Below, piece by piece: positions 32,737 to 41,605 of a stretch of DNA of 64,000 nucleotides. Position 1 is the first letter of the stretch, and every line of letters starts with the position of its first letter. This DNA comes from Methylobacterium nodulans ORS 2060 (lineage in GTDB: Bacteria > Pseudomonadota > Alphaproteobacteria > Rhizobiales > Beijerinckiaceae). The notes under the pieces are model-generated. The model saw only the letters and a list, made by a program, of their open reading frames with translations, made no database searches and was not told where the DNA came from. The stretch spans positions 186,001-250,000 of the forward strand of contig NC_011887.1 in the NCBI RefSeq assembly GCF_000022085.1, given 5' to 3'. Made by a program: the position numbers and the translations under genes.

Positions 32737-33528
32737 TCACGCGAGGCGGTCGAGGCGCAGGCGCTGCCTGTCGTCCGTCAGGCAGCGAAGAGCAAGACCG
32801 GCCGTGGCCAGCGCCGCGAGGCCACTCGCGCCCGTCAGCAGGAACAGGAGCAGGATCTGGTACTTCACCGCCTCGACGGGATCCATTCCGGCCAGGATCT
32901 GGCCCGTCATGATCCCGGGCAGCGTGATGATGCCCGCAGCCGACATCTGGTTGATGATCGGCAGCAGGCCGCGGCGCACGGCCGTGCGGAAGAGGCCCGC
33001 GGCAGCCTGCCGGAACGGCACGCCGAGCCCGAGCTGGGCCTCGATGGCGCTGCGCTCACGCCGCACGCCTCCGAGCAGGCTGTCGAGCGTCAGGCTGGCC
33101 GCGTTGAGCACCGATCCCAGAACGATGCCGGCGAGCGGGACGGCGTAGCGGGGATCGTACCAGGGCGTCGGGCGGATCGCCGTCGACAGGGCGAGGCCGG
33201 CGGTCGCCAGGGTGGCAACGAGGACGCTGCCGAGGCTGATCGCCAGCGTGACAAAGCCCCGGAAGCGCCGCTCGGGCCGCGCGGCGACCTCCCGGGCGGC
33301 CACGAGGCTCATCACCAGCACGAGCAGCAGCGTCGCCACCGGATCGTTCAGCGCGAAGACGAAGCGCAGCAGGTACCCCACGCCGATCAGCTGAACGACC
33401 ATGCGCGCGGCCGCCAGCACGAGTTGGCGGTGGAGGTTGAGGCGCAGGGCGAGCGAGAGGCCCGCATCCAGGACGACGAGCGACGCCGCGAGCGCGAGGT
33501 CGGTGGCGCTGAGGGTGATCGGGGTCAT
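32737..33528 (-). CDS. fetB: FetB-like ABC transporter permease (UPF0014)
   Basis: 263 residues with about seven hydrophobic helices, beginning LALAASLVVLDAGLSLALRL and including LVLAAARMVVQLIGVGYLL, AVPLAGIVLGSVLNAASLTL and LPGIMTGQILAGMDPVEAVK. The last two are signatures of the UPF0014/FetB family, which with FetA exports iron and protects against oxidative stress. Its start overlaps the FetA stop by four bases, so the pair is coupled. It lies upstream of the chromate cluster on the same strand with a 154-base gap. Confidence 0.88.
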   Translation of the reverse strand: MTPITLSATDLALAASLVVLDAGLSLALRLNLHRQLVLAAARMVVQLIGVGYLLRFVFALNDPVATLLLVLVMSLVAAREVAARPERRFRGFVTLAISLGSVLVATLATAGLALSTAIRPTPWYDPRYAVPLAGIVLGSVLNAASLTLDSLLGGVRRERSAIEAQLGLGVPFRQAAAGLFRTAVRRGLLPIINQMSAAGIITLPGIMTGQILAGMDPVEAVKYQILLLFLLTGASGLAALATAGLALRCLTDDRQRLRLDRLA

Positions 33529-34145
33529 GGCACCGCCTCCAGCCGACGCGCCGCCATGCGCAGGGCCCGTGCGCTCAGACGCTCGCTCTGACCGGGATCA
33601 TGGGAGACCATCAGGATGATCGCTCCGGCTGCCGCACGCTCCCGCAGAAGCGCCTCGACGGCCGTGGTGGAAACCGGATCGAGAGGCCCGGTGGGCTCGT
33701 CGAGGAGAAGGGCCGGCGTCTCACGCACGAGGGCGCGGACCAGGGCCAAGCGCTGACGTTCCCCGGTCGAGAGGTTGGCGACCAGTCCCGCGAAGGGGCG
33801 TGCGCCGACACCGAGACGTGCGGCGAGCGCCTCGGCTGCGGCCCGGTGCTCCGGCGCGACGTGATCGGCGATCGCGTCGCTCCACCAGCCTGGCTCGGCG
33901 GCGACGTAGGGGACCTGCCGCCGCCACTCCGGAGCCGGCATCTCGGAGCGCCACCGCCCGTCGAGCCGGACCCGCCCGGTATTCACGTCGAGATCGGCGA
34001 TCATGCGCAGGAACAGGCTCTTTCCCGAGCCGGACGGGCCGGCGATGGTCACGATCTGCCCCTTGGGCACGACGAGATCGAAAGGCCCCGCCAGATCGCT
34101 GCGCAGGTCCTCGATATGCAGTCCCCGATCGCGGTCACACCTCAT
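33525..34145 (-). CDS. fetA: FetA-like ABC transporter ATP-binding protein
   Basis: 206 residues from ATG 34145 (MRCDRDRGLHIEDLRSDLAG); a longer start at 34181 would overlap the upstream kinase fragment. Walker A is GPSGSGKSLFLRM, the ABC signature is LSTGERQRLALVRAL and Walker B is ALLLDEPTGPLDP, followed by the switch histidine in MVSHDPGQ. The signature has T in place of the usual second G (LSTGE for LSGGQ), which is tolerated in this family. It powers FetB, probably for iron export. No ribosome site is obvious. Confidence 0.85.
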   Translation of the reverse strand: MRCDRDRGLHIEDLRSDLAGPFDLVVPKGQIVTIAGPSGSGKSLFLRMIADLDVNTGRVRLDGRWRSEMPAPEWRRQVPYVAAEPGWWSDAIADHVAPEHRAAAEALAARLGVGARPFAGLVANLSTGERQRLALVRALVRETPALLLDEPTGPLDPVSTTAVEALLRERAAAGAIILMVSHDPGQSERLSARALRMAARRLEAVP

Positions 34146-34440
34146 GGCAGGTCGGGGCCCGGCGAGGCTCTGCCTTCGCACCGACAGCGGACCGTCTTGC
34201 CGAGACAGCGGCGATGCGCACCATCCTGCGACGGCAGTGTGAGCGAGACGCGCCCGCCCGCGGGGGTGAACTTGACAGCATTGTCAATGAGATTGCCCCC
34301 TGTCTCGAACAGCAGCTCGCCGTCTCCGTGAACGATCGTCAGTTCGGCCGCAACTGTGAAGGTGATGCGCTTCTTCTCGGCGATCGTCGCGTAGAAATCA
34401 CCGAGCTCGCACACGCTCGCCGTGAGGCCGACCGGGCCGA
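34142..34440 (-). pseudogene. fragment of a histidine kinase ATPase domain
   Basis: Without a start, the frame reads VGLTASVCELGDFYATIAEK, then ITFTVAAELTIVHGDGELLF and NLIDNAVKFTPAGGRVSLTL, the N-box region of a HisKA-type kinase. The dimerisation domain upstream and the G-boxes downstream are missing. The fragment ends at the FetA start. About 75 codons survive. Confidence 0.65.
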
Positions 34441-34744
34441 ACGCGGCCCGCCAGCGCCCACCGAACAACTGGTCCAAACCACATGCATGACTGCGCCGGC
34501 GGACGTGGGCCGCATCCGGACGCGGCCGCTTTGCCAGTTTGTCATATCCTACCCCCTGGATACGGCCACAACAGGCAAGCCGCCGCATCCTCGATGTCTC
34601 GGGCAGCGTGAACTCCGGCTCTGAGACGTTGCCATTTGTCGAGCGCCCGTCGGGCCGCGCGGCGCGCCAGCGCGTAGGCACCGGTCCATCCATAGGCGCG
34701 GGACCGTCTGCGCACACAAGAGCCGTTTCGAAACAACAGGCGGC

Positions 34745-34889
34745 GAATGACTGATATTGTTGAAAAACTCGCTTTGGAGTTCTTTGCTAGACCCAAGCAT
34801 ATAATTGGTTGATGCGGCGCAAGGCGCTGGCCACTACATGTAGAGGCCCCGCAGGGCCTCACGGAGTTTTTCAACAATACCAGTCATTC
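34745..34889. mobile_element. 145-bp MITE-like element
   Basis: Terminal inverted repeats of 26 bp with one mismatch: 34745-34770 begins GAATGACTGATATTGTTG and ends AAAACTC; 34864-34889 is its complement (GAGTTTTTCAACAATACCAG onward). The 93-base interior has no gene and a GC hairpin (GAGGCCC/GGGCCTC) near 34852-34860. The GTTGAAAAACTC end resembles the ends of larger DDE insertion sequences, which would supply transposase in trans; no such element is in the window. No clear target duplication was seen. Confidence 0.8.
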
Positions 34890-35149
34890 TCACCCGTTCA
34901 GAGTCGGTTCGACTGATGGCTCAGATGGCGCGAGGTCCAACTCAAAGCCTGAATGGACCAATGCCGAACGAGCATTGATGCAGCCAAATACGCCGCGCTC
35001 CGCACATGGGAGCTCCAGTCAAAGCCATGCTAGGCAAAGTGACATAGCCCGGATCAAGAGTTGCTCAGGCGGCGAAGCGAAAGCGTAAACGTAGACGGGT
35101 TCGCCTCCGCCGCCGACTCTACAGGGTGCCGGTTTGCGCAAGGCTGACC

Positions 35150-36100
35150 TCACAGTGCAGTCCACGCATCGCATAATGCGTGCGCCATGAAGGTGAGAGT
35201 GCTCGCGGTAGCGCGAATGATCTTGCCCATGGTCAAGATGCCGTGGGTCTGGTCACTCAGGTGCAAGGCCGTGACCGGTACGCCCTCATCCTCAAGCCGT
35301 TTGGCATAGAGCCTGCCCTCCTCACAGAGTGGGTCATGACCGCAGGTCAGGACCAGGGCAGGCGGTGCTCCTGCCAGGCTCGTGGTCCGCAAAGGAGAGG
35401 CGCGCCAGTCCAACCGCTCCGGATGATGGGGTACGTAGTGGCTGACGAAGTAGCGCATCGTCGCGGCCGTGAGCGGCATGCCCTCTGTGACGCGCCGATA
35501 GCCGTCGCTCGTCATAGTCAGGTCCACGGCGGGATAGAGCAGGGCCTGGAAGACGGTCCGCGGCACCACACCATCCCGCCCCATGAGAGCGAGAACCGCC
35601 GCGAGATTGCCGCCGGCGCTGTCACCCCCGACTGCGATCCGGGCAGGGTCGATCATCAAGCTCTCGGCCTGTGCGACCACGTAGGTCAGAGCCGCAGCGG
35701 CATCCTCGACAGCAGCTGGGAACGGGTGCTCGGGGGCCAAGCGGTACTCGACCGAAATGACGCAGCCGGCAGTGAGATTGGCCAACTGACGGCACACGCC
35801 ATCATGTGATTCGACGCTGCCTACGACCCAGCCTCCGCCGTGCAAGTAGAGGAGGCAGGGCAGCACAGCGTCATCCGCGGTTCCCATTCCGCGGTAGAGG
35901 CGCAGGGGTACGGGACCATCCTGTGACGGTGCATGCAGATCGCGCACCAGTGACACCTGGTCAGGAGGCGGCTGGAGCGATCGGCGGCCTGCCAAATACA
36001 AGCGCCGGCTCTGCTCAGGCGGGAGCGCCTCAAGGGGCGGGTTTCCGGACTCCCGGATCAATCGGAGCAGATCCAGCACGTCTGAATGAATTGCGAGCAT
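35150..36100 (-). CDS. alpha/beta hydrolase, hormone-sensitive-lipase (type IV) esterase
   Basis: 316 residues, cytoplasmic. The oxyanion-hole motif HGGGW is at 87-91, the nucleophile S161 is in GGDSAGGNLAAVLA, the acid is D256 (TCGHDPLCEE) and the base H286 (LSDQTHGILT), so the triad is complete. The EYRLAPEHPFPAAVED segment is characteristic of the family. It would hydrolyse short acyl esters; the physiological substrate is unknown. Monocistronic, bordered by the MITE region and a gene-poor AT-rich stretch. Confidence 0.9.
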   Translation of the reverse strand: MLAIHSDVLDLLRLIRESGNPPLEALPPEQSRRLYLAGRRSLQPPPDQVSLVRDLHAPSQDGPVPLRLYRGMGTADDAVLPCLLYLHGGGWVVGSVESHDGVCRQLANLTAGCVISVEYRLAPEHPFPAAVEDAAAALTYVVAQAESLMIDPARIAVGGDSAGGNLAAVLALMGRDGVVPRTVFQALLYPAVDLTMTSDGYRRVTEGMPLTAATMRYFVSHYVPHHPERLDWRASPLRTTSLAGAPPALVLTCGHDPLCEEGRLYAKRLEDEGVPVTALHLSDQTHGILTMGKIIRATASTLTFMAHALCDAWTAL

Positions 36101-36891
36101 GCCATTACCGTTTGCATCTCAACGCCTATCGAGCGCGTTATGCTGCCTCCGGGAAGTGCTCGGAAGCATTCCAAGCCGGTCCGCGCGGGGCGCCGGTCGA
36201 CGCCCAATCTATCGGCCTTCTGGGCGTCGTGGGGCTTGGCTGTTCTGGCGACGACTGTCGGGCGGCGAGGCGTCGCGGGGCTCCTCGCGGCCCAGCAACG
36301 CAACCACGCGAGCTTCGACGGAGACCGGCACGGGGCTTGTGAGTGGAGGCTTCCTCCTTGGCTCAGGCGCCCAGGACGGCCCAACCTCGCTGTCGAGTGT
36401 CTTGCGGTCCTTCGACAGCCGATTTACGCAATATCCGTCGGAGGAGAGGTGTTGCTTTCAGAGCTATTGGGGTGCTGAAAATCCTTTTTATCAGATTGAA
36501 AGACCGCAATTTTACTGATTATTTTCATGACATGAGCTCGAACTACATCTCGTTTGTCGGAAGATATATTATCTATGCAGTCATGTTCAGGATTTGATAA
36601 GGCTATCATTGCTAGGTCACTCCCACTAGAGAGCGAATGAGCTCAACCAAATAGCGTGTGGCCCACCCTGTTCAAGGGGATGAACCCAGCTTTGTGGGTA
36701 TGCAGCTTACCTCTTTTTTTCATATCGGGTGATCAAAAGAGTAGCAAACTCGCCGCTGCTTGGAGCAGGATTAATTGTGCACGATGCGTACGTATCCAAT
36801 GTTGTAGCGAGCGAATGAGAGGCTTGATTTACTAAGTAGCTGGGAAGTTACATGCTCGCCTCGTGATCCGCGCGTGAGGGAGGGGCACGTG
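36101..36891. other. gene-poor stretch with an AT-rich core
   Basis: About 790 bases without a recognisable gene. Roughly 36430-36870 is visibly richer in A and T than the rest of the window. It includes a small hairpin (ACCCA/TGGGT around 36690) followed about 15 bases later by a run of seven T at 36713-36719, which could be a terminator, and a short hydrophobic frame ending IYAVMFRI at 36597. The composition suggests foreign origin. Confidence 0.4.
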
Positions 36892-37107
36892 GTGCAGCGC
36901 TTCTACTTCGACCTCACCGATGGACTCACCACCATCCGCGACAACGAGGGCGTTGAGGCGGACGACTTGGCTGACGCCCTCGAGCAAGCCGAAGCTGCGC
37001 TGGAGGAGATGAGCGCCAGCGGCGAGCTGACCGACCTCGAAGAGGGTTGGAGACTCGTCATTCGTACCGGGGCCGATACGGTCCTTGCCACGATCCCGAT
37101 CGTGTAG
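36892..37107 (+). CDS. DUF6894 family protein
   Basis: About 71 residues from GTG 36892 (MQRFYFDLTDG), preceded by GAGGGAGGGG; a second GTG at 36889 is equally possible. The RFYFDLTDG opening, TIRDNEGVEADDLADALEQA and the end VLATIPIV match DUF6894, small soluble proteins common in Methylobacterium and relatives, often several per genome. Function unknown. Confidence 0.8.
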   Translation: MQRFYFDLTDGLTTIRDNEGVEADDLADALEQAEAALEEMSASGELTDLEEGWRLVIRTGADTVLATIPIV

Positions 37108-37634
37108 GCGAGCAGGCCGCGGCGACTGTCCCGCCGCCACACCTGCCCGCCTTCCGACCCGCAGGGCATGCCGAACACGAAAGAACGCCGTCTCGGAAAG
37201 GAACAGCCAGTCCGGCGCCAAAACTGAGACCCATGCCGCGGACTCGTCGCGCAGCGATCCTCGACGTCTCGATAGCGGCCATGCTGCCGGAGGGCGATCT
37301 TCACGGAAGTGCGATTACGGAAGTGGACTATCGAAACAAATTATCACTTTCCTCGTGCCGGGATGTCGAATATCGCCCCGCTCTATCCGCGCGCAATTAT
37401 CGCGCATTGTAAGTTATCAAAGTATCAACAGGACTGATGACTGTTTCAGTGTTGCGATAACCATCAATGCGGACCGATTGTATGGATCGCCTCCGCCATG
37501 CTTTGATCTTGTGAGATCAGCACGTCTGCCCGTAGCTGCTTTGCGGCGGCATCCTCGGGTCTGGCTCGCTTCGCCACCGCGGCCGTCCTCCAAACTCACC
37601 GGCACTGCGGCAGGCACCATAGAGCTGCAGCGAC
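37108..37634. other. intergenic region
   Basis: No gene, repeat or hairpin could be supported. Confidence 0.4.
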
Positions 37635-37991
37635 TTAGCCTCCTGTCGTTCTCTGAGGACGGTCGGCATCGCCCTGTAAGTGTTCCGCGTCCGTCTCCGC
37701 TCCGAACAGGATTTCATAGGTCAATGGATCGTAGAAGCGCATCAAAGTCTGGACAAAGTGCCGGACCTCAATGCCCAGCGCCTCAGCCCAAGCGCGATAC
37801 CGATCTGGGGGGATGCGGCCGCGGCCGGTCTCGAGTTGAGAGATGAACGTATAGTATTCGGCACCCACCAACGTCGCGAGCTGCCGCTGTGAGAGGCCGC
37901 GCGCCTCTCGCAGATCTTTTAGGAACCGTCCGCCTTCTCGGCGCAGTCCCTGGACTTCCTCTGAATCCAGACGTTGGTGATGAGCATACAC
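37635..37991 (-). CDS. XRE-family helix-turn-helix regulator
   Basis: 118 residues from GTG 37991, nine bases after AAGGAGG. The helix-turn-helix is clear: FLKDLREARGLSQRQLATLV then FISQLETGRGRIPPDRYRAW. The C-terminal part (GIEVRHFVQTLMRFYDPLTY) is a short helical extension. It is transcribed divergently from the type I secretion operon across a 366-base intergenic region, which makes it the natural candidate to control that operon. The repressor or activator role is not deducible. Confidence 0.85.
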   Translation of the reverse strand: MYAHHQRLDSEEVQGLRREGGRFLKDLREARGLSQRQLATLVGAEYYTFISQLETGRGRIPPDRYRAWAEALGIEVRHFVQTLMRFYDPLTYEILFGAETDAEHLQGDADRPQRTTGG

Positions 37992-38357
37992 GGTGAAGGC
38001 GCCTCCTTGCGAACTCTGAACGCGCTGTTTCGACCTGTACAGTGATATACATATAGACCTGGCTCAGGCCGATGTCCAGATCGCTCCCCCGGCGCAATAC
38101 CCTCTTCGCAGATTCAGCGCTTGGAATGGATTCAAGATGCCTTATCATCGATAGTGAAAGGGTGGGACCGGCTAAACAGCCAAGCTGGAGGTCGTTCACA
38201 GGAAGCCGCGCTCGGAACGAGACGATCTGCTTGGGGCGAACGCTGGCCAATGGGCTGGCGTTTTGGACTCATTGAAATAAACAAAAGCAATTTTTTGGGA
38301 TGCCATAACCGAATATATCGCAATTGTCCTGCGGCAGCATCCTGGTGAGGTGTCTGC
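37992..38357. promoter_or_regulatory. divergent control region between the XRE gene and the secretion operon
   Basis: 366 bases separate the two divergent starts and contain no gene. The segment nearest the operon (about 38270-38330) is AT-rich, fitting promoter DNA. A good ribosome site (GAGGTG) precedes ATG 38358. No operator palindrome could be singled out. Confidence 0.4.
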
Positions 38358-40124
38358 ATGATCAGCAGTAATGCGTCGTCGGCATTAACAAATGGCATTC
38401 GGTCCATGCGGCCGATGCTCGTGACCGCGTTCATATTCAGTTTTTTTGCTAATATCCTGCTGTTTGTCAGCCCTCTATATATGCTGCAAATCTACGACAG
38501 AGTGCTGGCAAGTCGTAACGAGGCGACCCTCTTCGGCATCACACTCATCGCTGCTTTCGCCCTCGCTGTTTATTCGATCCTCGAAATGCTTCGCTCGCGC
38601 ATCCTGGTCCGCGGCGGGATGATTTTCGACCAGCGGATCGCAGGTCCTATTTTCGACTCAGTGCATTGCAGCACTCTGCGCAAGCCTGGCACAGGACACG
38701 AGACAGCCCTGCGCGACGTGGACACCCTGCGCGAGTTCCTCACGGGCAGCGGCCTCCTGGCTTTCTGCGACGCGCCTTGGACCCCGATCTTTCTCCTTGC
38801 CTGCTTCATCCTGCATCCTTGGTTCGGGTGGATGGCCCTGGTGGGCGGGTCCGTGATCCTCGGGCTGACGCTTATCAACGAGGTTGCAACGCGGCGTTCG
38901 CTCGACGCAGCGAACCAAGCCTCCAATGCAGCCGGACAACAAGCCCGAGCGACCTTCCGGAACGCCGAAGTGCTCCAATCCATGGGCATGCTCGCCGCTC
39001 TGCGCGAGTTATGGCGCTCCCGCCATAACGAGGTGCTGCTGTTGCAGGCCCGTGCCAGTGACCGGGCCGGCATCATCGTCGCCACGACGAAGTTCGTCCG
39101 CATGTTCCTGCAGACCATGGTTCTCGGCCTGGGCGCCTATCTCGCCATTCATAGGGAGATCTCCGCGGGATCAATGATCGCCGCCTCGATCATCATCGGC
39201 CGCGCGCTGGCTCCGATCGAATTGATCGTCGCCAACTGGAAAGGCTTCACTGCAGCCCGGGCCAGCTACCGCCGTCTGGCGGATCTGGTCTCTCTTGCGG
39301 GACCGGAGCCGCACCGCATGATCCTCCCTCGGCCGCAAGGGCAGGTCGAGGCCGACAACGTGTCGGTGGCGGCGCCCGGCACCGCAACGCCCATTCTGCG
39401 CGGCGTCAGCTTCCGGCTGCAACCTGGGAGTGTGGTCGGCGTCATCGGTCCCAGCGCTGCGGGAAAAACGACCCTTGCCAGAGCTCTGACAGGTGTCTGG
39501 CCACTCCTGAGCGGCACGGTACGGATCGATGGCTCGGAGCTCGGGCATTGGGACCCGCAGGCGCTCGGACGCCATGTTGGCTATCTGCCGCAGGACGTGG
39601 AACTGTTCGATGGCACCGTGGCACAGAACATCGCGCGCTTCGCGGTGGAAGACGAGGCCGCGATCATCGAGGTGGCTCAGAAAGCTGGCTGTCACACGCT
39701 GATTCAGGGCCTCCCGGACGGGTACAACACCAGGATCGGGGTCGGGGGGCATGGGCTGTCTGGCGGACAGCGCCAGCGCATTGCACTCGCCCGAGCCATG
39801 TATGGCAATCCAAGCCTCGTCGTGCTCGACGAGCCGAATGCGAGCCTCGATCAGGCGGGTGAGGCAGCCCTGATGCAGGCGGTGTCGGGGCTGAAGTGCC
39901 GGGGAGCGACAGTCATCATCGTGACCCATAAGTTCAGCATCCTCATCGAAGCTGATCAGGTCCTCGTGATGGATGGCGGCTGCGTTCAAGCCTTCGGTGC
40001 GGCGGCGCAGATCCTCTCGCAGGTCGCTGGCCCGAAGCCCGCCGCGTCCCTTGTATCGGCCACGGGTCCGGACGGAGTTGTCGGCCGTCGGCTCCCTGAC
40101 CGGCAGCGAGCATCAGCGGGCTGA
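38358..40124 (+). CDS. type I secretion ABC permease/ATPase (PrtD/HasD-like)
   Basis: 588 residues. The membrane half spans residues 20-290 with helices such as LVTAFIFSFFANILLFVSPL and LFGITLIAAFALAVYSILEM; the nucleotide-binding half follows. Walker A is 364-371 (GPSAAGKT), Q-loop LPQDVELFDG at 410-419, ABC signature LSGGQRQRIALARA from 467 and Walker B LVVLDEPNASLD at 487-498. It forms the inner-membrane motor of a type I secretion system exporting proteins with C-terminal signals. Its stop is three bases before the HlyD start, so the two are cotranscribed. No C39 or C39-like N-terminal domain is present, as expected for the PrtD group. Confidence 0.93.
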   Translation: MISSNASSALTNGIRSMRPMLVTAFIFSFFANILLFVSPLYMLQIYDRVLASRNEATLFGITLIAAFALAVYSILEMLRSRILVRGGMIFDQRIAGPIFDSVHCSTLRKPGTGHETALRDVDTLREFLTGSGLLAFCDAPWTPIFLLACFILHPWFGWMALVGGSVILGLTLINEVATRRSLDAANQASNAAGQQARATFRNAEVLQSMGMLAALRELWRSRHNEVLLLQARASDRAGIIVATTKFVRMFLQTMVLGLGAYLAIHREISAGSMIAASIIIGRALAPIELIVANWKGFTAARASYRRLADLVSLAGPEPHRMILPRPQGQVEADNVSVAAPGTATPILRGVSFRLQPGSVVGVIGPSAAGKTTLARALTGVWPLLSGTVRIDGSELGHWDPQALGRHVGYLPQDVELFDGTVAQNIARFAVEDEAAIIEVAQKAGCHTLIQGLPDGYNTRIGVGGHGLSGGQRQRIALARAMYGNPSLVVLDEPNASLDQAGEAALMQAVSGLKCRGATVIIVTHKFSILIEADQVLVMDGGCVQAFGAAAQILSQVAGPKPAASLVSATGPDGVVGRRLPDRQRASAG

Positions 40125-40127
40125 GCC

Positions 40128-41510
40128 ATGACGATCTGGTCCGCCGAAACACTGCCCGCAGCTCGACCATCCCACTCTGTCGGGGAGCGGCCAGACGCCG
40201 CAGGCGAGCAGCAAAGCTTGATTGGTCTGACCAGCTGGCGGCGGTACGCAATTGCGGGCTACGCCGTTATCTTGGCGACATTTGGAGTCATGGGCAGCTG
40301 GGCGGCTGTCGTTCGCCTCGATCGGGCCGTCATCAGTCCCGGCGTGATCGTCGCGGAGAGCAGCCGCAAGATCGTCCAGCATTTCGAGGGCGGCATGATC
40401 CTGGAGGTGCTGGTGAAGGACGGCCAGAGCGTTCAGGAAGGCGACGTCCTCCTGCGCATCGATCCTCTCCAATCCCGTGCGAGCGCTGATCTGTTCAGAA
40501 CGCAGCTCGATGCCGCCCTGATCCTTGAGGCACGCCTCCGAGCCGAACAGAATCAAGCAAGCGAACTGGAACTGCCGCCGGAACTCATCGCGCGTCGGAA
40601 CGAGCCCGCAATTGCCCGCATGATCAAGGACCAGACGATCCAACTGGCGGAGCGACAAAGGTCTCTAAAGTCTCAGCTCGATCTCATCGACGCTCGAGTG
40701 AAGCAGTTGAAGACCGAAATGGTGGGGCTCGCGGTCGAGAAAGCCTCGGTCCAGGCACAGGTGGGCTTTATCAACCAGGAGCTTGAGGGCCTCCGCAGCC
40801 TACGCGAGAAGAGTCTCATCCCGCTCTCACGGCTCCTTGTCATGGAGCGAGAGCGCACGCGGCTCGAGGGAGTGATCGGACGCTCAGTGGCGGAGACGGC
40901 CAAGGCGCAGAACGCCATCGGCGAAGCCGGAATGCAGATTACGCAGCTCAAGCAGAAGATGCAGGAAGTCACTACTGCGCAACTGCTGGAAACACGCCAG
41001 AAGATTGCCGAGCTTCGCGAGAAGCTCCTCGTCGCCCAGGATGTACTCAGACGACATGAGATCCGCGCCTCGCACAGCGGAGTCGTTCAAGGTCTCAAGG
41101 TCTACACGATTGGGCAGGTCGTTCGTTCGGGAGAGCCGCTGATGGAAATCGTCCCGACGAGCGACAGGCTTGTGATCAGCGTCCAATTCTCGCCCAATGA
41201 TCTGGAAGCGATTCATGCGGGGATGAGAGCCGAGGTCAAATTCCCGACCTTCCAGACGCGCCGGACCCCGGCGATATTCGGGACGCTCAAGACCGTCTCA
41301 CGCGACCGCTTGATCGACGACACGACGAAGCAGGCCTACTTTTCCGGTATCGTCGAGATCGACGAGCACCAGGTTCCGAATGACATAAAGCACCGCTTGC
41401 TGGCAGGGCTTCCAGCCGAAGTTGTCGTCTCGGCCGGTGAGCGAACAGCACTCGACTACATGGTCGCACCCTTGTTCGACGCGATGGGGCACGCCTTCCA
41501 TGAGCGTTAG
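40128..41510 (+). CDS. HlyD family type I secretion periplasmic adaptor
   Basis: 460 residues. A cytoplasmic N-terminus of about 38 residues precedes one transmembrane helix (40-62, YAIAGYAVILATFGVMGSWA). The lipoyl-like motif QHFEGGMILEVLVKDGQSV (84-102) and the closing ASHSGVVQGLKVYTIGQVV flank a long coiled-coil hairpin (about 145-310). The C-terminal beta-barrel ends in the family motif GLPAEVVVSAGERTALDYMV. It bridges the ABC motor to a TolC-type outer-membrane channel, which is not encoded nearby. It ends 95 bases before the repeat-protein start. Confidence 0.93.
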   Translation: MTIWSAETLPAARPSHSVGERPDAAGEQQSLIGLTSWRRYAIAGYAVILATFGVMGSWAAVVRLDRAVISPGVIVAESSRKIVQHFEGGMILEVLVKDGQSVQEGDVLLRIDPLQSRASADLFRTQLDAALILEARLRAEQNQASELELPPELIARRNEPAIARMIKDQTIQLAERQRSLKSQLDLIDARVKQLKTEMVGLAVEKASVQAQVGFINQELEGLRSLREKSLIPLSRLLVMERERTRLEGVIGRSVAETAKAQNAIGEAGMQITQLKQKMQEVTTAQLLETRQKIAELREKLLVAQDVLRRHEIRASHSGVVQGLKVYTIGQVVRSGEPLMEIVPTSDRLVISVQFSPNDLEAIHAGMRAEVKFPTFQTRRTPAIFGTLKTVSRDRLIDDTTKQAYFSGIVEIDEHQVPNDIKHRLLAGLPAEVVVSAGERTALDYMVAPLFDAMGHAFHER

Positions 41511-41605
41511 ATCCGATTCAGCCCAAAAGCCGAGGCCGCGAGTTGAGCGCCGTGGTGCGCCCACGCCGGCCAAGTGGACGATTGGGCCTTGGGAGTAAGG
41601 TCGCC

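Noticed and set aside
35056..35178. Arginine- and lysine-rich plus frame (AKRKRKRRRVRLRRRL)
   Set aside because: No start codon after the in-frame TAG, and it overlaps the end of the esterase gene.
36101..36480. Possible membrane-protein fragment with FWASWGLAVLATTVG
   Set aside because: Isolated hydrophobic stretch; the frame has no supporting start and no recognisable family.
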